Origin: Chrysomallon squamiferum
Taxonomy: Eukaryota > Mollusca > Gastropoda > Neomphalida > Peltospiridae
Assembly (NCBI GenBank): GCA_012295275.1
Contig: CM022677.1
Location: forward strand, 21,680,131 to 21,744,130
Direction: 5' to 3'
Length of the DNA: 64,000 nt
Shown: positions 38,600 through 51,600 of the stretch, piece after piece
Position numbering within the stretch: the first letter of the stretch is position 1
How the letters are laid out: each line of letters starts with the position of its first letter
Program-made: the position numbers and the translations under genes
The notes under the pieces: generated by a model
Seen by the model: the letters and a program-made list of their open reading frames with translations, nothing else
The model's database searches: none
What the model was told of the DNA's origin: nothing

Positions 38600-39425
38600 G
38601 CTTACATAATTCATTATCTAACTGAAATATATTTACATTTTTAAAGTAAGAAATTTCTACCTTTAATAATGTATTGCAATGTCTTTAATAATGTATTGTT
38701 TCAAATATTTGTTTATTATTAAAATTTTGTTACATTGTAAACTAAGAAATCTGTTTGTTTAATAATATATGGTATTGCATACTTGTTTCTTATTAAAATT
38801 GTTTACCTTTCAAATTGAGAAATACCTTTACTTAATAAAAACTAATACACCTCACTTCATTATTACAATTTGTTTACTATGTATATTGAGAACAAAATTT
38901 GTTTAACAATATATATATATATATCACGTGGTTATTCATTGTCAAAATTTATTTACATTATAAACTGAAAATGTCTTTGTTTAATAATACATATTATATA
39001 CTAGATCATTATTCAAATTTGTTAATTATCAATATTTATATACATTTTATTAGTTTTAGCCATAAATAGTTCATGTGTATTAACATGGTATATTTATGTT
39101 TCAACTGAGATATAAATAATGTTTGTAAAAATGTATGTTTATATTTAAATAAAAGTTACTGTAATTACAAAATAATAAATAAAGTCATCCTTATATTATC
39201 AATCTATTGTTATTTATTTATTTATTTACTTACTTCTGTCATTATATATATATATATCGTGCTTTTAGTAGTAGTAATTGTTCTTGTAGCAGCAGTAATA
39301 TATTATTTAGGTTTTAATTCGTTTTTAATTGTTTTGTCTTATATATAATAAATAAATAAATATATATGTATATCTCCCAGGATGTCTACATGATGTATCA
39401 GATCATCATAGATGTTTCAGTGAGA
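38600..39425. other. AT-rich non-coding stretch
   Basis: Contains a loose repeat of AATAATATAT-ATTGTTTATTATTAAAATT-TTTACATTG-AAACTGAGAAAT type (about 38640-39000) and short (TA)n runs. No gene signal. Confidence 0.5.
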
Positions 39426-40492
39426 GTTTTCAAACCACTAAATTGATGCTAATAACGAAACATTTTAGGAGATGCTTCAGTGGGAATTGATCCTGTTATC
39501 CTGCCGAGCAAGGGACATTATATTTCACCTAAGGGTATATACATTACACAGAGATATTAATTTATAAATCAGCAAATATTTATACAAAACACAGGCTCAG
39601 ATAAGGCTTATAATCATATTACAATACCACAGAATAAAAAGTTCTGCTAACACTTAGTGACTTAAAGTTAACACTTAAAGTTAAAACAATATATCTCTGA
39701 GATTATGTTCTAACCTCTTCCAATGAACACGTCATCTACTGAGGAAAAGACGGCTGCGGTTTTCAAGAATTAAAGAGAAAGAATACTTATTTTGTTTTCT
39801 ATATATGGTGAAGAGATGAAGATCACAGTATGAAACCTCAGTGGGCTGGCTAACTATCCCTGAGTCTATGTTAACAAAAAAAGAAGAAGAAGGAACAGTT
39901 ATAGCTATGGTTAAGGATAGCTTAACAGTTATGTTTTCAATTAGGTTCTAGTTTAGGGTTTACATTAATGTTGGGGTTAGGGTTAGCATTATTCTTATAG
40001 TTAGGGTTAGCATTAGGTTCAGCTTTAGTTATCTATTAACCTGAACAGGAGTTTCGTAATAAAGACGAACAATCTGATGGTGAGTGTTTGGATAAAATTT
40101 AAAATTACTTTTTTCAAAACGTTGACGTAGGAAAGTTAACGGTGAGTGTTATTGAAAAAATTAAAAATAACTTAGGACAGGGTTACGATTACTGATAAGA
40201 ATAGCTTATGTTTATGGTTAGAGTTTGGGTTAGGGTTATCATTAGGATTAAATTTAAGTATTTTTATTTACCTGAAGAGCGTTTTCGTTAAAAAGTTGAA
40301 AAATATTACAGTGAGCAGGAAGATAAAATTTAAAAAGCTATTATTTATATGTTTTTTTCTTTTGTCGTTTTGTGGCGATACCCTTAGGTGAAATACGATG
40401 TCCCTTGCTCGGCAGGATCACAGGATGAATCCCCACTGAAGCATCTCCTAAAATGTTTCGTTATTAGCATCAATTTAGTGGTAAAAAAACTC
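39426..40492. mobile_element. TIR element with about 110 bp inverted ends
   Basis: The left end 39426-39538 and the right end 40378-40492 are near-perfect inverted repeats; ACCACTAAATTGATGCTAAT and TTTTAGGAGATGCTTCAGTG are shared on opposite strands. The interior of about 0.84 kb has no transposase frame and contains scattered GGGTTAGGGTTAGCATTA motifs. It fits a non-autonomous TIR or foldback transposon. The short minus-strand open frame at 40384-40629 is a by-product of the right arm. Confidence 0.7.
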
Positions 40493-40820
40493 GATAATAA
40501 ATCAATATTACATTGGGAAAAAAAATTTAAAAATATTTTACTGTGTTCAACACTATATAAGTAATGTTCGTATGAAAATGACTGACAGGTTAGCCTGAAC
40601 CTGTTACATGGACATTTATTTAAAACCACTCCTCTTTAGCGGGCATTTGACACACACATACTATTTTATGCATCTATTTTAATTGTATATGACGACCACC
40701 TGCTAATAAAATTGAATTTTAGTAAGTTCCTTTGTAAAGGAGCAATATAGAGATTTTACAGCAGAATGCCTAGAACAAAAAAAAATATGTGCATAATCCA
40801 TTTATTGAGGAACTGTCCAC

Positions 40821-41330
<510 letters not shown>

Positions 41331-41820
41331 TGTTCTTGGACATGTGTGTGTGTTTTCTTTAATTTAATTATTTCTTTATTTGTTTCTTTGTTTCTTTGTT
41401 CATTCATTTAATCTGGAATTAGAGCTGTAGTTACAACAGCTATTACCAGTTGTATTAATAGTAACAGGACTTGTACTAGTAGTAGTGGTAGCTGTTGTTG
41501 TTTGTTCTAATAAAAGGCGTAATACAAGTTAACAGCAGCGACAATGTTACAAAGAATGTTGTGGTAGTTGTAACACAGTTCGGATAAGCAAATATATAAA
41601 TACCACACCACACCCGTTATTTAAACAAAACTGGACCTGGCTGTCTTATTTCATGTTAAAGAGAAAAGATAACTTTGTAATGTCGATAAGTAATCTTTGC
41701 AACTGACGTATGTAATTATCTGTTTACTAAATAAGGCAATGGTTTGAAACTGACATACCTCACCTGAGTTTTATCTCGTTGACGAGATGGTCAAAGTTCT
41801 CTTCAAGCGTGTATATCAGA

Positions 41821-42082
<262 letters not shown>

Positions 42083-42635
42083 GATTCTGTTCTTAAGTAA
42101 ACTTCTTTATCTCTGGGTAATAAACTTAATACAACTTTAGATCATGTTACCTCTAACATGTGTTTTAACAACAAGATAAAACTGCGAAAGCTGAACATAT
42201 TTTATCTGTGTCAGTCACGCGGGCAGTACACTGTTTGAGGAGAGATAGAGAGACATTTGATATCAATACTAGGTCCGTACCGTGATTAAATCATGAGACG
42301 GGGCGCTATTGTTACAAAATTTGTATTAGCAGTAGCAACAATAACAATATTAACAACAGCAGTAGTAATACTAGTGGTAGTTCTTGTGTTTGTTGTGCTT
42401 GTCTGTCAGTTTTAATATAAGTTGACAGCAGCAACAATGTTGCAATAATATTAAAGGTAACACTAGTTCTGGTTTCCACTGGAACAGCCTGATTGTGACC
42501 TGGTTGTAACAAAATCACAAGTGCAGACAGAAATGTCTATAAATGTTATATTTATTTCTTTTTTGTCATCTAAAATAACACTGTAGAGTTTTCTAATAGT
42601 CTTTTTAAAGATCCACATAATATGTTTAACACGAA

Positions 42636-42683
42636 TACATACATACATACATACATACATACATACATACATACATACATACA

Positions 42684-42712
<29 letters not shown>
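42636..42712. repeat. (ACAT)n microsatellite
   Basis: Pure ATAC/ACAT tetranucleotide run upstream of the TRIM-like gene. Confidence 0.95.
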
Positions 42713-42719
<7 letters not shown>

Positions 42720-42804
42720 TTTATATCATTTACATTGTACATTAATTACAATGCTGCATTCGGAGGGTGATTAATTAATTTATTTAATACTTTTTTTGTT
42801 ATTG

Positions 42805-42810
<6 letters not shown>

Positions 42811-42878
<68 letters not shown>

Positions 42879-42893
42879 TTATTATTATTATTT
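42811..42893. repeat. (ATT)n tract abutting the RING exon acceptor
   Basis: About 80 bases of (TTA)n end at TTTTCGCAG, the acceptor of the RING exon (exon starts at 42900). Confidence 0.9.
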
Positions 42894-42901
42894 TCGCAGA
42901 T

Positions 42902-43186
42902 ATGGCAACAGCTTCAAGTTTCGATGGCAAAATGTTTTGTTGCCTTTGCTTGGATGTTTTCGAGAATCCACGTTTTATTTTCTGCGGGCATTCCTTCTGT
43001 ACGAAATGTCTGCAGGAATATATTAATAAAAATCATCAAAACAGCAAGAACGAAATCTCATGCCCGTTGTGCAGACAAAACCTTCAAATACCAGACATCA
43101 CTAAACCAGTGGAAACGTGGGCAGGACAGTTCCCGATAAACATTGCTTTACAGGAGGCAATTAGCCAACTCGAACGTTCAAAGTGA
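42902..43186 (+). CDS. RING-finger exon (94-residue frame as read)
   Basis: Residues 13-14 (CC) and CLCLDVF start the RING; FCGHSFCTKCL and CPLCRQNL complete the C3HC4 pattern. The tail FPINIALQEAISQLERSK is a typical post-RING helix. The ATG lies two bases into the exon, just after the acceptor at 42899, so a non-coding 5' exon upstream is expected. The strong donor GTGAGT at 43190 lies just after the apparent stop. Confidence 0.8.
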   Translation: MATASSFDGKMFCCLCLDVFENPRFIFCGHSFCTKCLQEYINKNHQNSKNEISCPLCRQNLQIPDITKPVETWAGQFPINIALQEAISQLERSK

Positions 43187-43398
43187 CTGGTGAGTCAGCA
43201 GTGCTGTGTTTACATAGTGTGATTATTTCACTACTAATATTTATGTTGTGTATTAAACATCGGGACATGCTGATAAAGACATAAAGAAAATTTTATCTTC
43301 AAAGTTTTTTTTTTTTTAAATTATTTTTTTATTATTATTATTCAATTTTTAATTTATTCATATATTATTAAAAGCAGTAATGCTAGTTCAACTTTTTT

Positions 43399-43443
<45 letters not shown>

Positions 43444-44894
43444 TTATTATCTATTTATTTATTTCAGCTGGAAAGGGAGGTCACATTTCACTTCTCAGTT
43501 CTGTTTGCGAGAGTTTGAAAAACTTTAAAGAAATTCTTAAGTCAGACATGTATGATAAGATTGAGAAACTTCGACAAGACGTCGACATCAACGTCGTGGA
43601 CACTACAGCAGAGGTCAGAAGGATTGGTAACACACTAATCTCAGATTTTACAGACGCTGTCAAAAAAGAACAAGACAGGTTAATAAGAGAAATTGAAAAA
43701 TGTCAGAACTTTGTAAACTCAGAAATAGAAAAACTGTTTACTGAACATAAACATCTGATTGAGGAAAACGAAAAACTGATAAAACTTGGTAAAGATTTGT
43801 TGAAACATAAATCAGAATCTGATATTAAAATTAATATTTCAAAATTCAACAAACTTCAAAACACAACTTCCGAGTTTCTGGTCAGATCTCTTTCAAAAAC
43901 TGAGGAATCGGAATTTAAAATAAATTTTATAAAATCTCACAAAAAGAAGGAAATGCCTGTTCACATTGGAGAAATTTCCACAAATATTCAAACAGACATA
44001 CAGATAGAGAGATTGAGAGACATACTGAAACACACAGAGATCATTAATCCAGAAACTCAATGCACAGACACCATTAACACAACAACACAACAATCAGACA
44101 CACAGATAAACAGACAGATAGACACACTCGAACGTACATTCACTATTAACACGAGAACATTTTTCGATTCATTCTTGGTGTCAGGTGAGGACAACAGTAA
44201 AATTGTTGTTAGTGATTATAACAATGAATGTGTAAAATGTTTTTGTTTAAAAACAAAATCAGTAATAAACAAATACGTGACATCCTCTCCACCACGCGGT
44301 CTTGCTGAATCACGTGATCAGCAAGTTGTTGTTCTTGTTTGTGCTCTGCCAGACGAATATAAAATATTGTTTTTAAATTTGGAAAATTTCAAACTAATCA
44401 ATACTGTTACAACTGATAAACGGTATTGGTATATTGCTGTGTTACCTGACAATCGTCTCGCGGTCACTGGACATATCAGTGGTCAGTACTTGGACATACT
44501 GACAGAAAGCGGTCAGCTCATTAATTCCATCTCAGCAGATTTGATCCCCGAACCGTCGCGTCTAACAGTTCACGATCAATGTCTGATTGTTGTGTCAGAT
44601 GAAAACAGTTTATTTTGTGTGACGTCATCAGGTGACGTCAAATGGGAGTTACGTGATTCAGAGAAACTGAGTAAAGTGACAGATGTCACATGTGACAGGG
44701 AGGGGTATATTTTTGTTTGTAGTGACGATAGAAATTGTGTTGTTCAGTTGTCGCGAGACGGACAAGTTGTACGTGACGTCCTCACACGTCAGGATGGACT
44801 GAACAGACCTTTCTCTGTCTGTTGTTATGGTAACAAACTGTGGGTGGGACAGAGAAAAGGAAAAATAAAAATGTTTACTTGGTGTGAAAAGTAA
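42902..44894 (+). CDS. TRIM-like RING, coiled-coil, beta-propeller protein (B-box absent)
   Basis: Two exons. Exon 1 (42902-43189) carries a C3HC4 RING finger that should bind two Zn and recruit an E2, so ubiquitin-ligase activity is inferred from the family. Exon 2 (43468-44894) carries a coiled coil and a C-terminal region of repeated blades like the NHL-type propeller of TRIM2/3/71 relatives. No B-box lies between them. As given, exon 1 reads into TGA at 43184-43186, and the exon 1/exon 2 phases differ by one base. One extra base near TTCAAAG would remove the stop, give ...SKVT-AGKGGH... at the GTGAGT donor, and yield 571 residues. So this is either a sequence error, an allelic break, or two separate products. 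Confidence 0.65.
43395..43467. repeat. (ATT)n/(TTTA)n tract abutting the exon 2 acceptor
   Basis: Repeats of ATT, then ATTTATTT, run into ATTTCAG at 43467. In one frame they read as a run of Ile that looks like a membrane segment. This is intron, not protein. Confidence 0.85.
43468..44894 (+). CDS. Coiled-coil and beta-propeller exon of the TRIM-like gene
   Basis: From AGKGGHISLL the protein goes through heptad-rich helices (MYDKIEKLRQDV, DRLIREIEKCQNFVNSEIEKLF, HLIEENEKLIKL) of about 130 residues, a polar linker with many Thr, Gln and Asp, then blades such as SKIVVSDYNNECVKCF, DNRLAVTGHISGQYLDIL, SGDVKWELRD, REGYIFVCSDDRNCVVQL and YGNKLWVGQRKGKIKMF, with TAA at 44892-44894. In TRIM-NHL proteins this propeller binds RNA or protein; the ligand here is unknown. 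The single long exon is unbroken. Confidence 0.75.
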
Positions 44895-45419
<525 letters not shown>

Positions 45420-45420
<1 letters not shown>

Positions 45421-46196
45421 ATTATGATAAACATTCATGTATTCTGTCATTATTTCATTTAAATTTTAAATTATTCTACCTTGTTTCTTAAATTATATGT
45501 CTGTTTCTGTGTACACTACATGATAAATAAGAATATTAAGGAACAAAAACATACATTTCCATTTTTAATTTTCAGCGCTCTAATTTATTTATTTATTTAT
45601 TTATTTATGTATTTATTTATGTATTTGTTTATTAAAAATTAACAGCTGATACAGATTATTTTTCTTCGGAGATCCCGAAATACTGAAATTTCCATTATTA
45701 TTAATTTTTTAATTTTTTAATTTATTTATTTATTTATTTTTTTTTTTTTTTTTGTGCTCTTTATTTTTTTATTATTTGTCTGATTATATTTATTCAGCAT
45801 CATCATAAATATGATCGCAAATTGACAACCATCCATTTGTGTGCCCATCCCTTTATCTGTCCAATTTAATTATTTGTAGGTCTGCCTACCTGCACATATA
45901 CTTTCTGTCTACCTGCACACATACCAACTGTCTGGCTTTATGTGAAATAATCATAGTATTTTTGTGTAACTCGTGCTCCTTCGTAACACACATTACAGTG
46001 TACAAAACACAATTATTTCCCTTGGTTTGCAATCACTCAAAGCACAGTTTCTTTTATTTTTTTTGGTTTTTTTTATTTTTTTTTTGTTCGTCTAATTTGA
46101 CTTCTAAACGTTTGTCTGATTATTCCTACATCATTAATTTCTCTCATAAATTCTTAGTACAGTTGTAATATGAACGAATATGTCCGAGAACTGCAG

Positions 46197-46232
<36 letters not shown>

Positions 46233-46277
46233 TGTATATATATATATATGGGGGTTGCGGTGCGTTCTCGGGTATCT

Positions 46278-46280
<3 letters not shown>
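45420..46280. other. Intergenic, simple repeats only
   Basis: ATTT-rich and T-rich runs (45590-45780, 46050-46085), (CA)n at 46199-46230 and (TA)n at 46231-46250. No gene found. Confidence 0.6.
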
Positions 46281-47509
<1,229 letters not shown>

Positions 47510-47510
<1 letters not shown>

Positions 47511-47874
47511 TTAAAATATATTGAGTAAACAACAGCACGAATATATGTTTCTTTATTAGCACACTAGTTAAGGAATTCATTCTATAATTAATACATGCAA
47601 CCTAAACTGGTTATGTTACACATTATACATATATAATACCTTGGCGCCAGTTTTAATGATATATGTTTGTGTGTATGTGTGTGTAGGTATGTATGTGGGA
47701 GTATAAGAATATAATTATGTAGATATATTAATAAGATGATTGTTGTCTATTTAATATTCAAAATATTTCCTGCTATAACACAAATATACCAACACACATT
47801 TATATACAGATATATAATACTGATAATGCTATTAATAAATTGTACGGCACACACACATACATACACAGACAGTC

Positions 47875-47905
<31 letters not shown>

Positions 47906-48685
47906 GCATACATGTGTGCATATATGAAACTATTAATTTAAACAATATGTTATGTATGTATGTATTTTAACTACATACATTTAACACCGAAGTAAAAAAT
48001 GAACGTATTAATAATACAGTGTGTATATACTTTAAACTGAGTATGCAAAAATGTTGTAATTACATAATTAATTTATAAACCACCGTCAAATCCACATGCA
48101 TCATAAAATCACTAAAAATATATATAATGTACAGCATATAATCCTCTTAAGAAAGTCATGTTTAAATTAGATATTACGCTACGAAAATATGCAGTATTGT
48201 TGTTTAGTTAACGTGAAATAGTATTATATGATTACAATGTAGAATACTGACTGTATTCAACTAGTGTTATTACAATTTGAAATATGTATTAGATCATTAG
48301 TAAATGTTCTATACGGCATATATTCCACATGAATTTATTATAATATATAAACAGAAAGTATATTGCAAATAACATTAGTACAGTGTGCATTGCTGTTCAA
48401 CGTCGATAGAGTATCAAGTAAAATGGATTTTGTATTGTAAATAACATTACAATACACAACGCTGTTTATTCAGTGTGTGTATGTATTATAATGCAAACTA
48501 GATTGTGGTATTGCTAATACCATTATTACAATGTACAATGTGGCATAAATTTAATGTGTATTTATTATAATGTAGAAAAGACTGTGCATTGCAAATAAGA
48601 TTATTACAGTGTTCAGTGTTGTGCACACTGATTATTATAATTAAGTAATGAGGCATGTATCCATCGTGATAAAACAGTTTCCTAT
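47510..48685. other. Intergenic stretch, probable 3' flank of the giant minus-strand gene
   Basis: AT-rich with short (TA)n and (CA)n runs and a loose repeat with TATTACA-TGTACAATG-TG motifs (48230-48620). A minus-strand AATAAA (TTTATT at 48561-48566) lies about 120 bases past the stop at 48686 and may end that transcript. Confidence 0.45.
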
Positions 48686-51600
48686 CTACCCATGTATCAG
48701 TGTTCTGAGGCGCGTGTTACCATGGTTACTGTGTGCCGGGTGTTGTAACAAGCTGAGTAAGTTAAAGAGAATGCGAACAGCCGATGCGTTACGGAGAGTG
48801 TCGAGTTTTATATTACGTGATTTGTTACTGTCAACATTACGTGATTTGTTACTGTCAACATTACGTGATTTGTTACTGTCAACATTACGTGATTTGTTAC
48901 TGTCAACATTACGTGATTTGTTACTGTCAACATTACGTGATTTGTTATTGTCTAAATTGCGTGATTTGTTACTGTCTACAATGCGTGATTTGTTACTGTC
49001 TACAATGCGTGATTTGTTAAGGTCAGTATTGCGTAATGTGTTACTGTCAGCATTAAGTGAAGCGTTACTGTCAGCATTAAGTGAAGTGTTACTGTCGACA
49101 TTAAGTGAAGTGTTACTGTCTGCAATAAGTGAAGTGTTACTATCAACATTGCGTGTTTTGTTACTATCGACACTATGTGATTTGTTACTGTCAACACTAC
49201 GTGATGTGTTACTGTCAACATTCCGTGATTTGTTACTGTCAACATTACGTGATTCGTTACTGTCGACATTACGTAATTCGTTACTGTTGACAGACGTTAC
49301 TTCTCTGACAGTCTCTAAACCATCCTTGACCCCATCGCGTGATGCAACCGTGTTGCTTTTTCTTACGTGTGTCTTTCCGGATGACGTCATCTGTCTGTTA
49401 CGCAATACGCTGTGACCCAGCAGTGTGACACTTTGCAGGTCAGCGGGTTCAAACCGTCTTCGGCTCAGTCTGGACAGGCTTTGATACCTGTGGAGCAAAG
49501 AAAACAGAGACGCCGGGTGCTGTGTCTGTGACGTGTCAAACAGAGACGGTGGTTTTTCCTCTCTCGACGTTTCTCTCGTTCCAGAACGGCTCCCACTCCT
49601 GGAGCGGATATTAAACAGAACTGGAGCCCTGCTCTGCTGGGTCTGTCTCGGCAGCTGCGATACGTCGTGGACGTTGACAAGCGACGTGGGTACGCGAGAA
49701 ATCCAGCCACGTCTGAACAGACTCCGGATACCGAAATCTTTCTGCCTGATGTTCTGAAACCACCTGCTCCTCACACTCGAGTCGACCATCACCGGTGTTG
49801 TCCGCGATATGCTGCCACCAGAGAACAGAGTTCGGTCACGATTGGGAAAAGTCTCTTTCTTTCTTTCATTACGGTTAACGGAAATTCTGAAGATTTCTCC
49901 GTAACCCTGGTCAAGAAATGTACGCCCGTTTGCCTCCTTGTTTATCCCCCTTGGTTTTCCGTTCGTGTTAAGCTGAAATCTGTCACGTGACCTAGGTCTC
50001 GTTATGACACCAAGCAGCGTCGGACTGTGTGGATGTAATCTGCCCCGATCCGAAATTCTCCCATAATCTGTCACTGGGACAGTCACGGATGGACCATTTC
50101 GAAATGGGACGTCGTATTGGGAAACAGTTCCGGATTCCGACGTGGAGTGGATTAACGGCACTTCGTGTTTGATATTATCTTCAGTCCTTCTGTTGTTAAC
50201 ATTGTCGATGTCAGCTGCAGGACGGGATACGTTAGTGTCAGAGATCATAGGACTGGATACGTCAGTTTCAGAGTTCGTAGGACTGGATACGTTAGTATCA
50301 GAGTTCGTAGGTCTGGATACGTTAGTATCAGAGTTCGTAGGACTGGATACGTTAGTATCAGAGTTCGTAGGACTGGATACGTTAGAAGAAGAGTTCAGCT
50401 GACGAGGTAGATTAATCGCACTTGAGTTCTGGGGACAGTCAGGTACAACAGTAGTGTTTTGAAGTATAGGTACAACAGAAGTGTTTTGAAGTATAGGTAC
50501 AACGGTAGTGTTTTGTAGGACAGGTACAACAGAAGTGTTTTCAAGTGCTGGTACAACAGTAGTGTTCTGAAGTATTGGTACTACAGTAGTGTTCTCAAGT
50601 ATGGGTACAACAGTTGTGTTTTGTAGGACAGGTACAACAGTAGTGTTTTGAACTGCTGGTACAATAATAGTATTTTGAAGTGCAGGTATGGCATTAGTGT
50701 TTTGAAGTATGGGTACTACAGTAGTATTCTTAAATATGGGTACAGCAGTAGTATTTTGAAGTACGGGTACAACCGTAGTGTTGTGAAGTGGATATGGAAA
50801 TAACGTCACACTATTTGATCTGTGATTGCTATATCGTGTTACGCTTGGAGTCGTTTCAGCTTTGCCTGGATTTTCGTGTACAGAACCGCGTGTAGCCGTG
50901 ACAGTTTCACGTGCAAGAGTAAACTCTCTAGGTATGCGTGAACCAGACGACGTCACTCTTGGTGCTGCTGCTGCTGCTGCTGTTGCTGCTGCTGTAGTTG
51001 ACTTCTCACGTCGTAGGGATTTGCCACGTGAAGTTACCTTAGTAGTCTGCCACTCGATCTGTTTGGAAATCGTCGAGGAGGATGTAGGATTAGAATTCAG
51101 AATAAGAGAGTCGGAAGTTGCTCGTCCACGTTGTCCTTTCGTGACTTCCGAAATCACGGACGAGTCACTTGGTGATGTTGATGATTTACTTTTTGTCACG
51201 TGACCATTTATGCGGGATATCATATGGCCAATTTTACGGATATTTGTACTTGAGGTCAATTCACTGTTTGCAGCTGATGTCATATCGCCGGTTGCATTCA
51301 CACGATTATCTCCCTTTTGATACCTCTTCCTCGGTGAAGAATCGTTTTGAATTTTTATTAATGGTGTTCTAGTAAGACTTCCATTAATTTTTTTCATTAA
51401 AGCTCTTTTTGTTGTCGTTGTTAGCTTAGTGTTCGAATTGTAATAGTTACCTCCCCTTTGATAACTCTCCGCACTTTTAGACATTTGTTGAGGATTACTG
51501 TAAATTTCCCTTAACGGAGACTTACTACCACTTTCTGACAGTGACGTGGGAACGGTCGGTCTTGTACTGGTGACGTAATAATAACTGGCAGTGATGACGT

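Larger units (their letters stand above)
29000..38600 (-). repeat. Decaying tandem array of gene-fragment units (about 1.1-1.4 kb each)
   Basis: Blocks recur in the same order along this region: a TAGTGTTGTGTCATAGCTGTGG block after (ATT)n, the beta block (CAGATCCCCGATGCTTTTCT on the + strand, about ten copies from 30270 to 37040), the alpha block (CACCCTCCCATACAAATTTC, about five copies), an ACAGTGAAGAAAT block and an AACAGTCGATAAAATAGATC block. Copies at 33990-34570 and 35360-35960 are nearly identical. Read on the minus strand, alpha and beta look like a spliced pair of tiny exons (separate entries), so this may be a cluster of duplicated genes in various states of decay. Confidence 0.6.

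Noticed and set aside
39950-40250. TTAGGG-like motifs as a possible interstitial telomere
   Set aside because: They are scattered and degenerate, not tandem, and lie inside a TIR element.
43380-43467. Poly-Ile N-terminus that looks like a membrane helix before the TRIM-like propeller exon
   Set aside because: It is translated (ATT)n microsatellite just before a good acceptor at 43467, so it is intron.
48648-49415. 255-codon + strand frame of LRDLLLST repeats resembling a leucine-rich protein
   Set aside because: It is the antisense of the 24-base RNVDSNKS repeat in the much longer minus-strand frame.
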